A stretch of DNA of 64,000 bases, taken from contig NZ_CP072597.1 in the NCBI RefSeq assembly GCF_018847975.1, positions 2,891,001 through 2,955,000 on the forward strand, in the 5' to 3' direction. Positions 7,681 to 17,141 of the stretch are shown here, in pieces. A program made the position numbers and the translations under genes. The notes beneath the pieces were generated by a model that saw only the letters and a program-made list of their open reading frames with translations, had not been told where the DNA came from and did not search any database. Origin of the DNA: Lysobacter sp. K5869. GTDB lineage: Bacteria; Pseudomonadota; Gammaproteobacteria; Xanthomonadales; Xanthomonadaceae. Every line of letters begins with the position of its first letter. Position 1 is the stretch's first letter.

Positions 7681-9696
7681 TCAGGGAAACACCTTGATCT
7701 GCTGATCCGCCTTGCGCACCATCGCCGTCCCCGCCTTGCAGCCGAACGCTTCGCCGAACGCCGGCAGGTTCGACAGCGGGATGTTGGTGCGCCACTGGCC
7801 CGGCGCGTGGATGCCCGAGGCCGCGCGCTGCGCCGCGGCTTCCGGGCTCAGCTGCTGCGCCCACACGCCGGCCCAGGCCTTGAAGAAGGACTGGTTGGCG
7901 TCCTTGTTCGCCGCCGGCTGGGCGGCGCGGTAGGCCGACCACGCCAGCTCGACGCCGGCCTGATCGGCGATGGCGACTTCGCGCACCTGATTGCCGTTGA
8001 CCTTGACCGAGCTCAGGCCCGGCCAGGATTCGGCGCTGTACTGCGCGGCCACGCGCGCGGTCATCGCGTCCCAGGCCGACACTTCGGTCGGAGTCCACCA
8101 GTCGCGCACTTCCTGCTTGGCGTCGACGTAGCGGCCGCGGCTGTCGAAGCCGTGGGTCAGCTCGGCGCCGACCAGGGCGCCGAAGGAACCGTACTGCGCG
8201 GCTTCGCCGCGGCTCATGTCGAGCACCGGCGCCTGCAGCATCGCCGCGGTCACGATCAGGCGGTTCTGGGCGATGTCGTAGGCCAGCGACGGCTCCTGCG
8301 GCAGCACGTCCCAGCGGCGGTCGGCGTTGCCGCGGCCGATGCGCTTCATCTCTTCGCGGTGGCGCCAGGTCGAGGCGATCAGCATGTTGCTGCCGAAGCT
8401 GCCGCGGCCCATCGGCTGCACGGTGTAGTCCAGATCGCGCTTGGGCGTGCCGACTTCGATCTTGAGCTTGCCGAGCTTGGCGCGCGCTTCGTTCTTGGCG
8501 CTGTCGCTGAAGCGGGTGTCGGCGTCGATCGCCTTGCCGAGCGCTTCGCGCACTTGCTGGGCGATCTGCTCGGCGCGCTGGTCGGTGGCGGCGGGCAGGT
8601 AGCGCGCGGCGTATTCGTGGCCGACCATCGGGCCGGCGGCGAGGGTGATCGCGTCGAGCACGGCCTGCTGGCGCGCGGGCTGTTCGCGTTCGCCGCGCAG
8701 GATCTTGCCGCGGAAATCGAACTCGGCGTCGCGGAACGACTTGGCCAGATACGGCGCCATCGAATCGCCGACGCGCCAGCGCAGATAGGTCTTCCACTGG
8801 TCCGGCTTGAGCTGGTCGATCAGCTTGTCCATCTCGGCGAACAGCGCCGGGTTGGCCATCGACACGCTGTCGTCGCTGACGCCCTGGGCCTTGAGGAAAT
8901 CGCCGAGCTGCAGGCGCTTGTAGGTCTTGCCCAAGGTGTTGGTGGCGACCGGCGCATAATTGGCGAGCGGATCGCGCAGCGCCGACAGCGGCTTGGAGGC
9001 GCGGGCGAGGCGGGTTTCCAGATCGATGACCAGCTGCGACTCGGCCGCGAGCTTGTCCTTCGGCGTGCCGGTTAGGGTCAGGATCTTCTGCACGTAGACG
9101 TTGTACTGCGCCAGCAGCTGGCGGGTGTCGTTGTCGGTGCGGGTGTAGTAGGCCGGATCCGGCAGGCCCAGGCCGCCCTGGCTGAAGTAGCCGATGTGGC
9201 GTTCCAGGTCCTTCAGGTCGATGTCGGCGCCGAAGTTGAACAGCACCGGGATGCCGACCTGATGCAGCGCGGCGATCGAGGCGGGGATGTCCTTGGACTT
9301 CTTGATCGCGTTGATGCGGCCCAGCAGCGGGGCGATCGGCTGCGAGCCGTCGCGCTCGACCGCGGCTTCGTCCAGGCCGCTGGCCCAGAAGTCGCCGAGC
9401 AGCTTCTGCACGTTGCCCTGCGGCGCGGTCATCGCGGTGTTGAGCAGTTCCAGCTGCTGGCGGCGCGCGTTGTTCGCCAGGGTCTCCAGCGCGGAGACCG
9501 AGGCGGCGCCGGACAGCGGGTTGGCGCGCAGCCAATCGGCGTTGGCGTTGCCGTAGAAATCGGTGCAGGCGTTGGCGACGGCCGGGGCCTTGGACTTGGG
9601 CGCGGCCTTCTTCTTGGCGGCGTCGGCGGCGGGCGAGGCCAGGCCGGCGATGAGGCTTAGGGCGAGGGCGCAGGCAAGCGGGCGTAGGGTCGACAT
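7681..9696 (-). CDS. M13 (neprilysin-type) peptidase homologue, probably inactive
   Basis: The protein is 671 aa from the ATG at 9696, 11 nt after an AGGA; an alternative start at 9708 has no room for a ribosome site. It has an N-terminal signal peptide (MSTLRPLACALALSLIAGLA) with no lipobox, then a full-length M13 fold collinear with the two upstream paralogues. The key residues are changed. HExxH reads AELTH (511-515), with GCC in place of the first His codon. The GENIAD element carrying the third zinc ligand reads EVAIAD, putting Val574 where Glu should be. The substrate-binding NAYY is replaced by LAYD, and the family's C-terminal Trp is missing. The frame is intact, so this looks like a maintained pseudoenzyme rather than a pseudogene. 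It is the last of three same-strand M13 genes. Confidence 0.9.
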   Translation of the reverse strand: MSTLRPLACALALSLIAGLASPAADAAKKKAAPKSKAPAVANACTDFYGNANADWLRANPLSGAASVSALETLANNARRQQLELLNTAMTAPQGNVQKLLGDFWASGLDEAAVERDGSQPIAPLLGRINAIKKSKDIPASIAALHQVGIPVLFNFGADIDLKDLERHIGYFSQGGLGLPDPAYYTRTDNDTRQLLAQYNVYVQKILTLTGTPKDKLAAESQLVIDLETRLARASKPLSALRDPLANYAPVATNTLGKTYKRLQLGDFLKAQGVSDDSVSMANPALFAEMDKLIDQLKPDQWKTYLRWRVGDSMAPYLAKSFRDAEFDFRGKILRGEREQPARQQAVLDAITLAAGPMVGHEYAARYLPAATDQRAEQIAQQVREALGKAIDADTRFSDSAKNEARAKLGKLKIEVGTPKRDLDYTVQPMGRGSFGSNMLIASTWRHREEMKRIGRGNADRRWDVLPQEPSLAYDIAQNRLIVTAAMLQAPVLDMSRGEAAQYGSFGALVGAELTHGFDSRGRYVDAKQEVRDWWTPTEVSAWDAMTARVAAQYSAESWPGLSSVKVNGNQVREVAIADQAGVELAWSAYRAAQPAANKDANQSFFKAWAGVWAQQLSPEAAAQRAASGIHAPGQWRTNIPLSNLPAFGEAFGCKAGTAMVRKADQQIKVFP

Positions 9697-9777
9697 CGCG
9701 TAATCCATCCTGAGGAGGCGCGAGTTTAACAATCCGGCGTGGGATGGCGGTGAATGGGGTTGGGGGAGAGCAGAAGC

Positions 9778-9933
9778 GGGAACAGGGAGTGGGGAACAGG
9801 GAATGGGATGGGCGTCGCCGTTCGGAGCGCCACGGGCCGTCCAAGACCGTCGTCCTCGACGCAGCGGCAGATCGCGGGAAACACCATCCAAGCCCGTTCC
9901 TCACCATTCCCCGTTCCCTGTTCCCCATTCCCG
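9778..9933. repeat. Heptamer-word inverted repeat (GGGAAYRGG type)
   Basis: The left arm at about 9778-9808 is a run of GGGAACAGGGAGTGG-like words; the right arm at about 9904-9933 is their complement (CCATTCCCCGTTCCC). Roughly 95 bp of ordinary sequence separates the arms. Related elements occur at 12317-12440, 16199-16326 and 46030-46122, always between genes. Confidence 0.7.
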
Positions 9934-9938
9934 GCTCC

Positions 9939-9970
9939 AAAAACAAAGGCCCGGGGAAATCCCCGGGCCT
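9939..9970 (-). terminator. Rho-independent terminator of the second M13 gene
   Basis: AGGCCCGGGG (9947-9956), a 4-base AAAT loop and CCCCGGGCCT (9961-9970) form a perfect 10-bp stem. On the minus strand it is followed by a T-rich tail, 44 nt beyond the stop of the gene ending at 10014. Confidence 0.88.
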
Positions 9971-10013
9971 TCGTCGATCCAGCGGCTTCGGCGCAATCAG
10001 CGCGCCGCAGCGA

Positions 10014-12134
10014 TCACCAGATGATCACCTGCTTGTCGCCCTCGCGCACCATCGGCTGACCGGGCTTGCACGAGAACGCCGCGGCGAACGCCGGCAGGTT
10101 CGACGGCGCGCCGATCGCGCGGAAGTTGGCCAGCGCGTGCTCGTCGGTCTGCAGGCGCATCTTCTCCTCGTCCGGGGTGAAGTTGCGGCGCCACACCGTG
10201 GCCCAGTTGAGGAAGAAGCGCTGGTCGCGGGTCAGGCCGTCGGTCTTCGGATCCGGGGTCTCGCCCGCGGCCTTCTTCATCGCGTCGTACGCGGTGGCCA
10301 GGCCGCCGAGGTCGGCGATGTTCTCGCCCAGGGTGTGGGTGCCGTTGACCTTCTGCCCGCCGATCGCGGTGTAGCCGTCGAACTGCTTGATCAGCTTGCC
10401 GGTCAGCGCCGAGAACGCCGTGGCGTCGGACGGCGCCCACCACACTTCCATGTTGCCGGTCGGCCCGAAGCGCGAGCCCTGGTCGTCGTAACCGTGGGTC
10501 ATTTCATGGCCGATCACCGCGCCGATGCCGCCGTAGTTGGTGGCGTCGTCGGCCTTCGGGTCGAAGAACGGCGGCTGCAGGATGGCGGCCGGGAACACGA
10601 TCTCGTTCTGCAGCGGGTTGTAGTAGGCGTTGACCGTCTGCGGGCTCATGCCCCATTCGGTCTTGTCCACCGGCTTGCCGACCTTGCTGAGGTTCCACTT
10701 GTAGTTGAACTCGTTGGCCGCCTTGACGTTGGCGTAGTAGCTGTCGCGGTTGGTGTTCAGGCCGCTCCAGTCGCGCCACTTGTCCGGGTAGCCGATCTTC
10801 GGGGTGAAGCTCGCCCACTTCTCCAGCGCCTTCTTCTTGGTGTCGGCGCTCATCCACGAGAGATTTTCGATGCGGCCCTTCAGCGCCTGGCGCAGGTTCT
10901 CCACCAGCGCCTGCATGCGCTGCTTGGATTCGGCGGGGAAGGCGACCTTCACGTACAGCTGGCCCATCGCTTCGCCGGCCTGGCCTTCGATGGTGGCCAT
11001 CACGCGCTTCCAGCGGTCCTTGATTTCCTTCTGGCCGCGCAGGGTCTTGGAATAGAAATTGAAGTTCTCCTGCACGAACGCGTCGGACAGGAACGGCGAG
11101 GCGCCGTCGATGGCGTGGAAGCGCAGGTAGGCCTGCCACGTGGCCGCCGGGGTGTCGGCGATCATCTTGCTGACTTCCTCGTGGAAGCCCGGCACCGCCA
11201 GCGAGAACATCTTCGGCAGCGCCACGCCCTGCGATTCGAAGAACTTGGTCCACGAGAAATTCGGGGTCAGCTCGTCGGCCTTGGCCGGGCTGATCGGGTT
11301 GTAGTACAGCGAGACGTCGCGCGAGAGCTGCTCGCGGGTCTTGGAGGCCTTGGCCAGACGGGTTTCGAACGCGATCACGTCCTTGGCCTGCTTGGCGGCG
11401 TCCTCGGGCTTGGCGCCGCCGAGTTCGAGCACCTTGGCGATGTGCGTCTCGTACGCGGCCAGCTTGTCCTTGTGCTTGGCGTCGGTGTAGTACGGCGCGT
11501 CCGGCAGGCCCAGGCCGCCCTGCGAGGCGTAGGCGATGTTGTTGGCCGAATCCTTGAAGTCGGCTTCGGCGCCGAAGCCGAACAGCGGGTTGTCGCCGGT
11601 GGCCGCGGTGTCGCGCAGATAGGCGGCGATCTTCTCGGGGCTGTCGACGGCGTCGATCTTGGCCAGGTCGGCCTTCAGCGGCTCGATGCCCTGAGCGTTG
11701 ACCTTGGCCTCGTCCATGCCGGTGGCCCACAGGTCGCCGACGATCTTGGTCACGCCGGTGGCCTTGGCGTCGGCCGCGGCCTGTTCGGCGAGCTGGTGCT
11801 GCACGCCATTGGAGCGCTCGTCGAGCATTTCGAACGCGCCCCAGGAGGTGCGGTCGCCCGGGATCGGGTTGGCCGCGAGCCACTTGCTGTTGGCGTAGCC
11901 GGTGAAGTCGACGCAGGCGTCCTTGCTGCTGTCCAGGTCGGCGATGGCGAAGCGGTTGACCGCCGGCAGCTTGCTCTCGTCGAGCTTGAACTCGGTGGCG
12001 GCTTCGGCCGGCTTGGCGGCGGCCTGATCGGCCGGGGCGCCCGCGGCGGGGGCTTCGGTTTTGCCGCCGCACGCCGCGACGGCGGTGGCGATGGCGACGG
12101 ACAGCAACAGGACTTGCGGTTTCTTCAGGGTCAC
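10014..12134 (-). CDS. pepO: M13 family metallopeptidase, lipoprotein
   Basis: The protein is 706 aa and starts at a GTG (complement at 12132-12134) with GGAG six bases upstream. It is a type II lipoprotein with lipobox TAVAAC (Cys22) followed by an Ala/Pro-rich linker, so it is membrane-anchored on the periplasmic side. The M13 signature is complete: NAYYNP (502-507), HEMTH (543-547), GENIAD with zinc ligand Glu604, and a C-terminal Trp. The neprilysin/PepO family cleaves oligopeptides on the amino side of hydrophobic residues. It is about 75 percent alike by eye to the neighbouring 701-aa copy, pointing to tandem duplication. The symbol reflects the family; orthology to PepO of other species was not tested. 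Confidence 0.95.
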   Translation of the reverse strand: MTLKKPQVLLLSVAIATAVAACGGKTEAPAAGAPADQAAAKPAEAATEFKLDESKLPAVNRFAIADLDSSKDACVDFTGYANSKWLAANPIPGDRTSWGAFEMLDERSNGVQHQLAEQAAADAKATGVTKIVGDLWATGMDEAKVNAQGIEPLKADLAKIDAVDSPEKIAAYLRDTAATGDNPLFGFGAEADFKDSANNIAYASQGGLGLPDAPYYTDAKHKDKLAAYETHIAKVLELGGAKPEDAAKQAKDVIAFETRLAKASKTREQLSRDVSLYYNPISPAKADELTPNFSWTKFFESQGVALPKMFSLAVPGFHEEVSKMIADTPAATWQAYLRFHAIDGASPFLSDAFVQENFNFYSKTLRGQKEIKDRWKRVMATIEGQAGEAMGQLYVKVAFPAESKQRMQALVENLRQALKGRIENLSWMSADTKKKALEKWASFTPKIGYPDKWRDWSGLNTNRDSYYANVKAANEFNYKWNLSKVGKPVDKTEWGMSPQTVNAYYNPLQNEIVFPAAILQPPFFDPKADDATNYGGIGAVIGHEMTHGYDDQGSRFGPTGNMEVWWAPSDATAFSALTGKLIKQFDGYTAIGGQKVNGTHTLGENIADLGGLATAYDAMKKAAGETPDPKTDGLTRDQRFFLNWATVWRRNFTPDEEKMRLQTDEHALANFRAIGAPSNLPAFAAAFSCKPGQPMVREGDKQVIIW

Positions 12135-12316
12135 AGCGGGCTCCGGCCGTAAGGCGTAGGCGAGTAACGAGGCGAGGATTGTGGCCGATTTCGGGCAGAC
12201 ACGTTTTGCTCAGGAGCGCACGCGCGCCCCGCGCATCGGGCGGACGATAGTCCCGCGGGCCGCGCCCGCAGGGTGTCGAAGGTCATGTGTGACGGTTTCG
12301 TAATGCTTGGAAGAGC

Positions 12317-12440
12317 GGGAATGAGGGGAAAGGAGGGAGCGGGGAATGGAAGGGGTTTCGCCCGTTCATGCTCAGCGGCGCGCCCGCGCCGACGAATCGC
12401 CCCCACCATTCCCTTCTTTCCCTGTTCCCCTCATTCCCCT
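12317..12440. repeat. Heptamer-word inverted repeat between M13 genes
   Basis: The left arm (12317-12355) reads GGGAATGAGGGGAAAGG and similar words; the right arm (12405-12440) is its complement (CCATTCCCTTCTTTCC). It begins 9 nt beyond the stop of the third M13 gene on the minus strand, where no ordinary terminator is visible, so it may itself stop transcription. Confidence 0.65.
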
Positions 12441-12448
12441 GCCTCACC

Positions 12449-14554
12449 TCACCAAATCACCACCTGCTTATCCGCGTCGCGCACCATCGGCTGCCCCGGC
12501 TTGCACGAGAACGCGGTGGCGAACGCGGGCAAATTCGACGGCGCGCCGATCGCGCGGAAATCGCTCGGGGCGTGCGGGTTGGAGGCGATCAGCACCTTGA
12601 GCAGGTCCGGCGTGTAGCGGTCGCGCCAGCTCATCGCGAAGCTCAGGAAGAAGCGCTGATCGCGGCTCAGGCCGTCGGTCTTGGGATCGGGCTGGTCGCC
12701 CACGGCCAAGCGCATCGCGTCGTACGCGGTGGCGAGGCCGCCGAGGTCGGCGATGTTCTCGCCCAAGGTCAGCTTGCCGTTGACCTTGAGTCCGGGCGCC
12801 GCTTCGTAGCCGTCGAACTGTTCGATCAGCTTCTGGCTGCGCGCGGCGAAGCCCTTGGCGTCGGCCGGCGTCCACCAGTTGACCATGTTGCCGGTCGGGC
12901 CGAAGCGCGAGCCCTGGTCGTCGTAGCCGTGGATCATCTCGTGGCCGATCACCGCGCCGATGCCGCCGTAGTTGGTGGCGTCGTCGGCCTTGGGATCGAA
13001 GAACGGCGGCTGCAGGATCGCCGCCGGGAACACGACTTCGTTCTGCAGCGGGTTGTAGTAGGCGTTGACCGTCTGCGGGCTCATGCCCCATTCGGTCTTG
13101 TCCACCGGCTTGCCGATCTTGCCCAGGCTCCAGCGGTAGTTGAACTCGTTGGCGGCCATGACGTTGGCGTAGTAGCTGTCGCGGCCGGTCGCAAGGCCGC
13201 TCCAATCGCGCCACTTGTCGGGATAGCCGATCTTGGGCGTGAAGCTCGCCCACTTCTCCAGCGCCTTCTTTTTCGTCTCCGCGCTCATCCACGACAGGTT
13301 CTCGATGCGCGCCTTCAACGCGGTGCGCAACTGCTGCACCAAGGCCTCGGTGCGCGCCTTGGCTTCGGCCGGGAACGCGACCTTGACGTACAGCTGGCCC
13401 ATCGCTTCGCCGGCTTGCCCGTCGATGCCGCCGAGCACGCGCTTCCAGCGCGCCTTCGGCTCCTTCTGCCCGCGCATGGCCTTGGCGTGGAACTCGAAGC
13501 TTTCCTGCACGAACGCGTCGGACAGATACGGCGAGGCCTCGTCGACCGCGTGATAGCGCAGGAACGCGCGCCAGGCGTCCAACGGCGTGTCGGCGATCAT
13601 CTTGCTGACTTCCTTGTGGAAGTCCGGCATCGCCAGCGAGAAGCTCGCCGGCGTCGCCACGCCTTGCGACTGGAAGAACTTCGTCCACGAGAAATTCGGC
13701 GTCAGCTCGTCGGCCTTGGCCGGGCTGATCGGGTTGTAGTACAGCGCGACATCGCGCGAGAGCTGCTCGCTCGACAGCGACACCTGCGCCAGGCGGGTCT
13801 CGAATTCGACCACGGCCTTGGCCTGCTTTTCGGCGTCGGCCGCGTTGGCGCCGGCGAGTTCCAGCACCTTGGCGACGTGCTTGCGGTAAGCGTCGAGCTT
13901 GTCGCGCTTGTCGGCGTCGAAGTAATAGCCGCGGTCGGGCAGGCCCAGGCCGCCTTGCGAGGCGTAGGCGATGTTCATCGCCGAGTTCTTGAAATCGGCC
14001 TCGGGCGCGAAATCGAACAGCGGGTTGCGGCCGTGCGCGGCGCTCTCGCGCAGATACGCGGTGAGCTGTTCGGGCGACTGCACCGCCTCGATCGCGGCCA
14101 GTTCGTCCTTCAACGGCGCGATGCCTTGCGCGTTGATCTTGGCCTCGTCCATGCCGGTGGCCCACAGGTCGCCGACCAGTTTCTCCACGCCGCCGGCCTT
14201 GGCGTCGGCGGCGGCTTGTTCGGCGAGTTGGCGCTGGATCGCCAGTGAGCGCTCGGCGAGCACGTCCGACACGCCCCACGAGGAGCGGTCGCCGGGGATC
14301 GGATTGGCCGCGAACCACTTGCCGTTGGCGTAGTCGCTGAGGTTGTCGCAGGCGCTCTTGCCCGCATCCAGATCGCTCAGGGCGAAGCGCACCGGCTGCG
14401 GCAGCTTGGATTCGTCGAGCTTGAGTTCGGCGGCCGCGGCGGGCGCCGGCGCGGCTTGCGGCGCGGCCGGGGCGGCGGGCTCTGGCTTGGCGCAGGCGGC
14501 CACGGCGGCGGCGACGGCCAGCGGCAACAGCAGGTGGCGGGGGCGGACGGTCAT
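12449..14554 (-). CDS. M13 family metallopeptidase, lipoprotein (second active copy)
   Basis: The protein is 701 aa from ATG (complement CAT at 14552-14554) with GGAG upstream. Lipobox AVAAC (Cys21) leads into a Pro/Ala linker. Active-site elements are intact: NAYY (497-500 region), HEMIH (538-542) and GENIAD with Glu599. It is very similar to the copy at 10014-12134, including 'TPNFSWTKFF' and 'WASFTPKIGYPDKWRDWSGL' blocks. It is a periplasm-facing, membrane-anchored zinc endopeptidase. It is the first gene of the minus-strand trio, with 314 bp of repeat-bearing DNA before the next, so the three are probably transcribed separately. Confidence 0.95.
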   Translation of the reverse strand: MTVRPRHLLLPLAVAAAVAACAKPEPAAPAAPQAAPAPAAAAELKLDESKLPQPVRFALSDLDAGKSACDNLSDYANGKWFAANPIPGDRSSWGVSDVLAERSLAIQRQLAEQAAADAKAGGVEKLVGDLWATGMDEAKINAQGIAPLKDELAAIEAVQSPEQLTAYLRESAAHGRNPLFDFAPEADFKNSAMNIAYASQGGLGLPDRGYYFDADKRDKLDAYRKHVAKVLELAGANAADAEKQAKAVVEFETRLAQVSLSSEQLSRDVALYYNPISPAKADELTPNFSWTKFFQSQGVATPASFSLAMPDFHKEVSKMIADTPLDAWRAFLRYHAVDEASPYLSDAFVQESFEFHAKAMRGQKEPKARWKRVLGGIDGQAGEAMGQLYVKVAFPAEAKARTEALVQQLRTALKARIENLSWMSAETKKKALEKWASFTPKIGYPDKWRDWSGLATGRDSYYANVMAANEFNYRWSLGKIGKPVDKTEWGMSPQTVNAYYNPLQNEVVFPAAILQPPFFDPKADDATNYGGIGAVIGHEMIHGYDDQGSRFGPTGNMVNWWTPADAKGFAARSQKLIEQFDGYEAAPGLKVNGKLTLGENIADLGGLATAYDAMRLAVGDQPDPKTDGLSRDQRFFLSFAMSWRDRYTPDLLKVLIASNPHAPSDFRAIGAPSNLPAFATAFSCKPGQPMVRDADKQVVIW

Positions 14555-14819
14555 CGCGGGAACTCCAGGGCGGCGAGGGTGGGGCGCGGCGGGCGCGCGG
14601 AACCTAGCGATGATGGACCCGGCCGGCGCCGGGGGAGGGTGTCTTCAGTCACGTGGGGTGGCCGCCGGCTTTGCCTTTGCCGGGGTTTTCGCGGCGCGTG
14701 CGGGCGCGCGGCCGCAGCGCGGCGCGCCGGGACCGAAGCCTCACCGCCGCGGCTGAACCGGCGTGGTAATTTCGCCCCAGTCCGCGGCCCCCGCCCGCGG
14801 CGGCAAGGAGTCGTACCCG

Positions 14820-16193
14820 ATGCGAGTGCATTTCCACGGCGCGGCCGGCGAGGTCACCGGTTCGCTGCACGAAGTCGAGGCCGCCGGCCATCGCCTGTTG
14901 CTGGACTGCGGCATGATCCAGGGCAGCCCCGAGGCCGAGCGCCGCAATCTCGATCCGTTCGGCTTCGACGCCGCCGCGCTCGACGCGCTGGTGATCAGCC
15001 ACGCCCACATCGACCACATCGGCCGCGTGCCGCTGCTGCTCAAGCGCGGCTTCCGCGGCGAGATCCACGCCCAGGACGCCACCGCCGATCTGATGCGGAT
15101 CATGCTGCTGGATTCGGCCTCCATCGCCGAAAGCGAAGCCGAGCGCGGCAACCGCCGGCGCGGCCCCGGCGAAGCGCCGCTGCAACCGCTCTACACCCGC
15201 GAGGACGTGGAAGAAACGATGCGCCGGGTGCGCCCGCTGCGCTACGACACCGACAGCGAAATCCTGCCCGGCGTGCGCCTGACCTTCCGCGAGGCCGGCC
15301 ACATTCTCGGCTCGTCGGTGGTCGAACTGCGCGCCGAGGGCCGCACCCTGGTGTTCTCCGGCGATCTCGGCCCGAAGGGCACGCCGATCCTGCGCGACCC
15401 CGAACCCATCGCCGCCGCCGATCTGGTGCTGATGGAATCGACCTACGGCGACCGCCTGCACAAGGACCGCGCCGAAACCATCCTCGAACTCGGCCGCATT
15501 CTGGAGGCGGCCTGGAACGACGGCGGCAACGTGCTGATTCCCGCGTTCGCGGTCGGCCGCAGCCAAGAGCTGCTGTACTGGTTCGCCAAATACTGGGACG
15601 AGTGGAAGCTCTCGCGCTGGAAGATCTTCCTCGACAGCCCGATGGCGGCCAAGGTCGTGGCCGTGTACGACCGCCACACCGACCTGTTCGACGAGGACGC
15701 GGTGCGGGTGTGGAAGGAAAAGCCCAACCCATTCAACCTGCCCAACCTGCACCTGACCGAATCGGCGCAGGACTCGATGGCGATCAACGCGATCGAACGC
15801 GGCGCCATCGTCATCGCCGGTTCCGGCATGGCCAACGCCGGCCGCATCCTGCATCACTTCCGCCAGAACCTCGACAAGCCGCAGACCCATGTGGTGTTCG
15901 TCGGCTATCAAGCCGAGGGCACCGTCGGCCGGCGTCTGGTCGAAGGCGCGCAGTGGGTGCGCATCCACGGCCGCGACGTCCGCGCCCGCGCTCAGCGCCA
16001 TACCATCGGCGGCTTGTCGGCGCATACCGATCAGCACGGTTTGATCGAGTGGTACGGGAACATCGCCGGGCATCCGCCGCTGGCGTTGGTGCACGGCGAG
16101 GACAAGGCGCGCGAGGCCTTGGCCGGGGAGATCGGCGAGCGGTTCGGCGTGCGCGCGGTATTGGCGCGGCCGGGGTTGACGCTCGAGGTCTGA
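14820..16193 (+). CDS. MBL-fold RNA metallohydrolase (beta-CASP type)
   Basis: The protein is 457 aa. The ATG at 14820 is chosen because AAGGAG lies 10 nt upstream; an ATG at 14763 would add an unlikely leader. The metallo-beta-lactamase motif SHAHIDH (60-66) is followed by 'AGHILGS', 'SGDLG', and beta-CASP elements 'ESTYGDR', 'PAFAVGRSQELLY', 'GSGMANAGRILHH' and 'GLSAHTDQ'. This is the YSH1/CPSF-like exonuclease group that processes RNA with two zinc ions. It is cytoplasmic. The gene stands alone on the plus strand and is followed by a heptamer hairpin immediately after the stop. Confidence 0.93.
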   Translation: MRVHFHGAAGEVTGSLHEVEAAGHRLLLDCGMIQGSPEAERRNLDPFGFDAAALDALVISHAHIDHIGRVPLLLKRGFRGEIHAQDATADLMRIMLLDSASIAESEAERGNRRRGPGEAPLQPLYTREDVEETMRRVRPLRYDTDSEILPGVRLTFREAGHILGSSVVELRAEGRTLVFSGDLGPKGTPILRDPEPIAAADLVLMESTYGDRLHKDRAETILELGRILEAAWNDGGNVLIPAFAVGRSQELLYWFAKYWDEWKLSRWKIFLDSPMAAKVVAVYDRHTDLFDEDAVRVWKEKPNPFNLPNLHLTESAQDSMAINAIERGAIVIAGSGMANAGRILHHFRQNLDKPQTHVVFVGYQAEGTVGRRLVEGAQWVRIHGRDVRARAQRHTIGGLSAHTDQHGLIEWYGNIAGHPPLALVHGEDKAREALAGEIGERFGVRAVLARPGLTLEV

Positions 16194-16198
16194 GAGCT

Positions 16199-16326
16199 GG
16201 GAGATAGCGGATAGGAGGTAGGAGGTAGCGAAAGCCTTCTATCCGCCGCTTCGGCTGTTCGCTCGCTCGCAGCGGCTATCGCGCCGCTTCTCGCTATCTC
16301 CCATCTCCTATTCGCTATCTTCCCTT
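16199..16326. repeat. Heptamer-word inverted repeat (GGAGATAGCG type)
   Basis: The left arm (16199-16235) reads GGGAGATAGCGGATAGG followed by AGGTA words; the right arm (16288-16326) is TCGCTATCTCCCATCTCC and more. The space between contains shorter complementary pieces (GCGGCTATCGCG). It begins within 6 nt of the MBL stop codon and ends 23 nt before the M24 gene. Confidence 0.75.
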
Positions 16327-16348
16327 CCCCCAAGACCGGAACTCCCCG

Positions 16349-17011
16349 ATGTCCGAGCTCCACCCGAAAGAACGCACCGGCGCCGCGTTCGACGCCGACG
16401 CGATGCAGCGCGCGCGCGAGCTGACCTGGCAGGCGGTCGAGCGCATCCGCGCGCAGATCGTGCCGGGCATGCGCGAGTCGCAGGCGCGCGAGCTGGGCCA
16501 GCGCACCCTGGTCGAACTGGGCATGGGGCGGATCTGGCATCCGCTGCTGATCCGTTTCGGCGCCAACACGCTCAAGACCTTCCGCGAGCGCTCCGACGGC
16601 GATCCGGAGCTGGGCGCGAACGACATCTACTTCATCGACATGGGCGTGGTTTGGGACGGCCACGAAGGCGATTCGGGCGACACCTTCGTGGTCGGCGACG
16701 ATCCCGAGATGCACGCCTGCGCCGCGGCCGCGCGCAGTTTGTTCGACGAAGTGCGCGCGCGCTGGCGCGACCACGGCGCCAGCGGGCCGGCGCTGTACCG
16801 CTACGCGCAGGAGCGCGCCGAGGCGATGGGCTGGCGGCTCAATCTCGACATCCAGGGCCACCGGGTCAGCGATTTCCCGCATGCGGTGTATCGCGCCGGC
16901 GATCTGGGCGAGTTCGAGGGCACGCCGGCGTCGGGGCTGTGGATTCTGGAGATTCAGATCGCCCATCCGCAGCGGCCGTTCGGGGCGTTCTACGAGGACT
17001 TGCTGGTCTAG
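16349..17011 (+). CDS. Short M24-family metallopeptidase-like protein
   Basis: The 220-aa protein corresponds to the catalytic 'pita-bread' domain alone, without the N-terminal domain of creatinase or aminopeptidase P. The five metal ligands of M24 can all be placed: Asp97 (FIDMG), Asp108 (EGDSGDTF), His171 (DIQGHRVSDF), Glu202 region (ILEIQ) and Glu216 (FYED). It is therefore likely an active dinuclear metal peptidase, for example an Xaa-Pro or methionyl-type aminopeptidase, acting in the cytoplasm. No signal peptide is present. The specific substrate cannot be read from the sequence. Confidence 0.9.
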   Translation: MSELHPKERTGAAFDADAMQRARELTWQAVERIRAQIVPGMRESQARELGQRTLVELGMGRIWHPLLIRFGANTLKTFRERSDGDPELGANDIYFIDMGVVWDGHEGDSGDTFVVGDDPEMHACAAAARSLFDEVRARWRDHGASGPALYRYAQERAEAMGWRLNLDIQGHRVSDFPHAVYRAGDLGEFEGTPASGLWILEIQIAHPQRPFGAFYEDLLV

Positions 17012-17141
17012 GCCGCGAATCCGGCGTTCGCGGGAAACGCGCGGCGTTGCGGCGAATTTACGCGCCGCCGCCGACCGCGCCATAGCGGCTTTACGCGCGC
17101 GGCGCGCAAGCTGTCGGCGTCTTCCCCCGCACCGATCCGCC

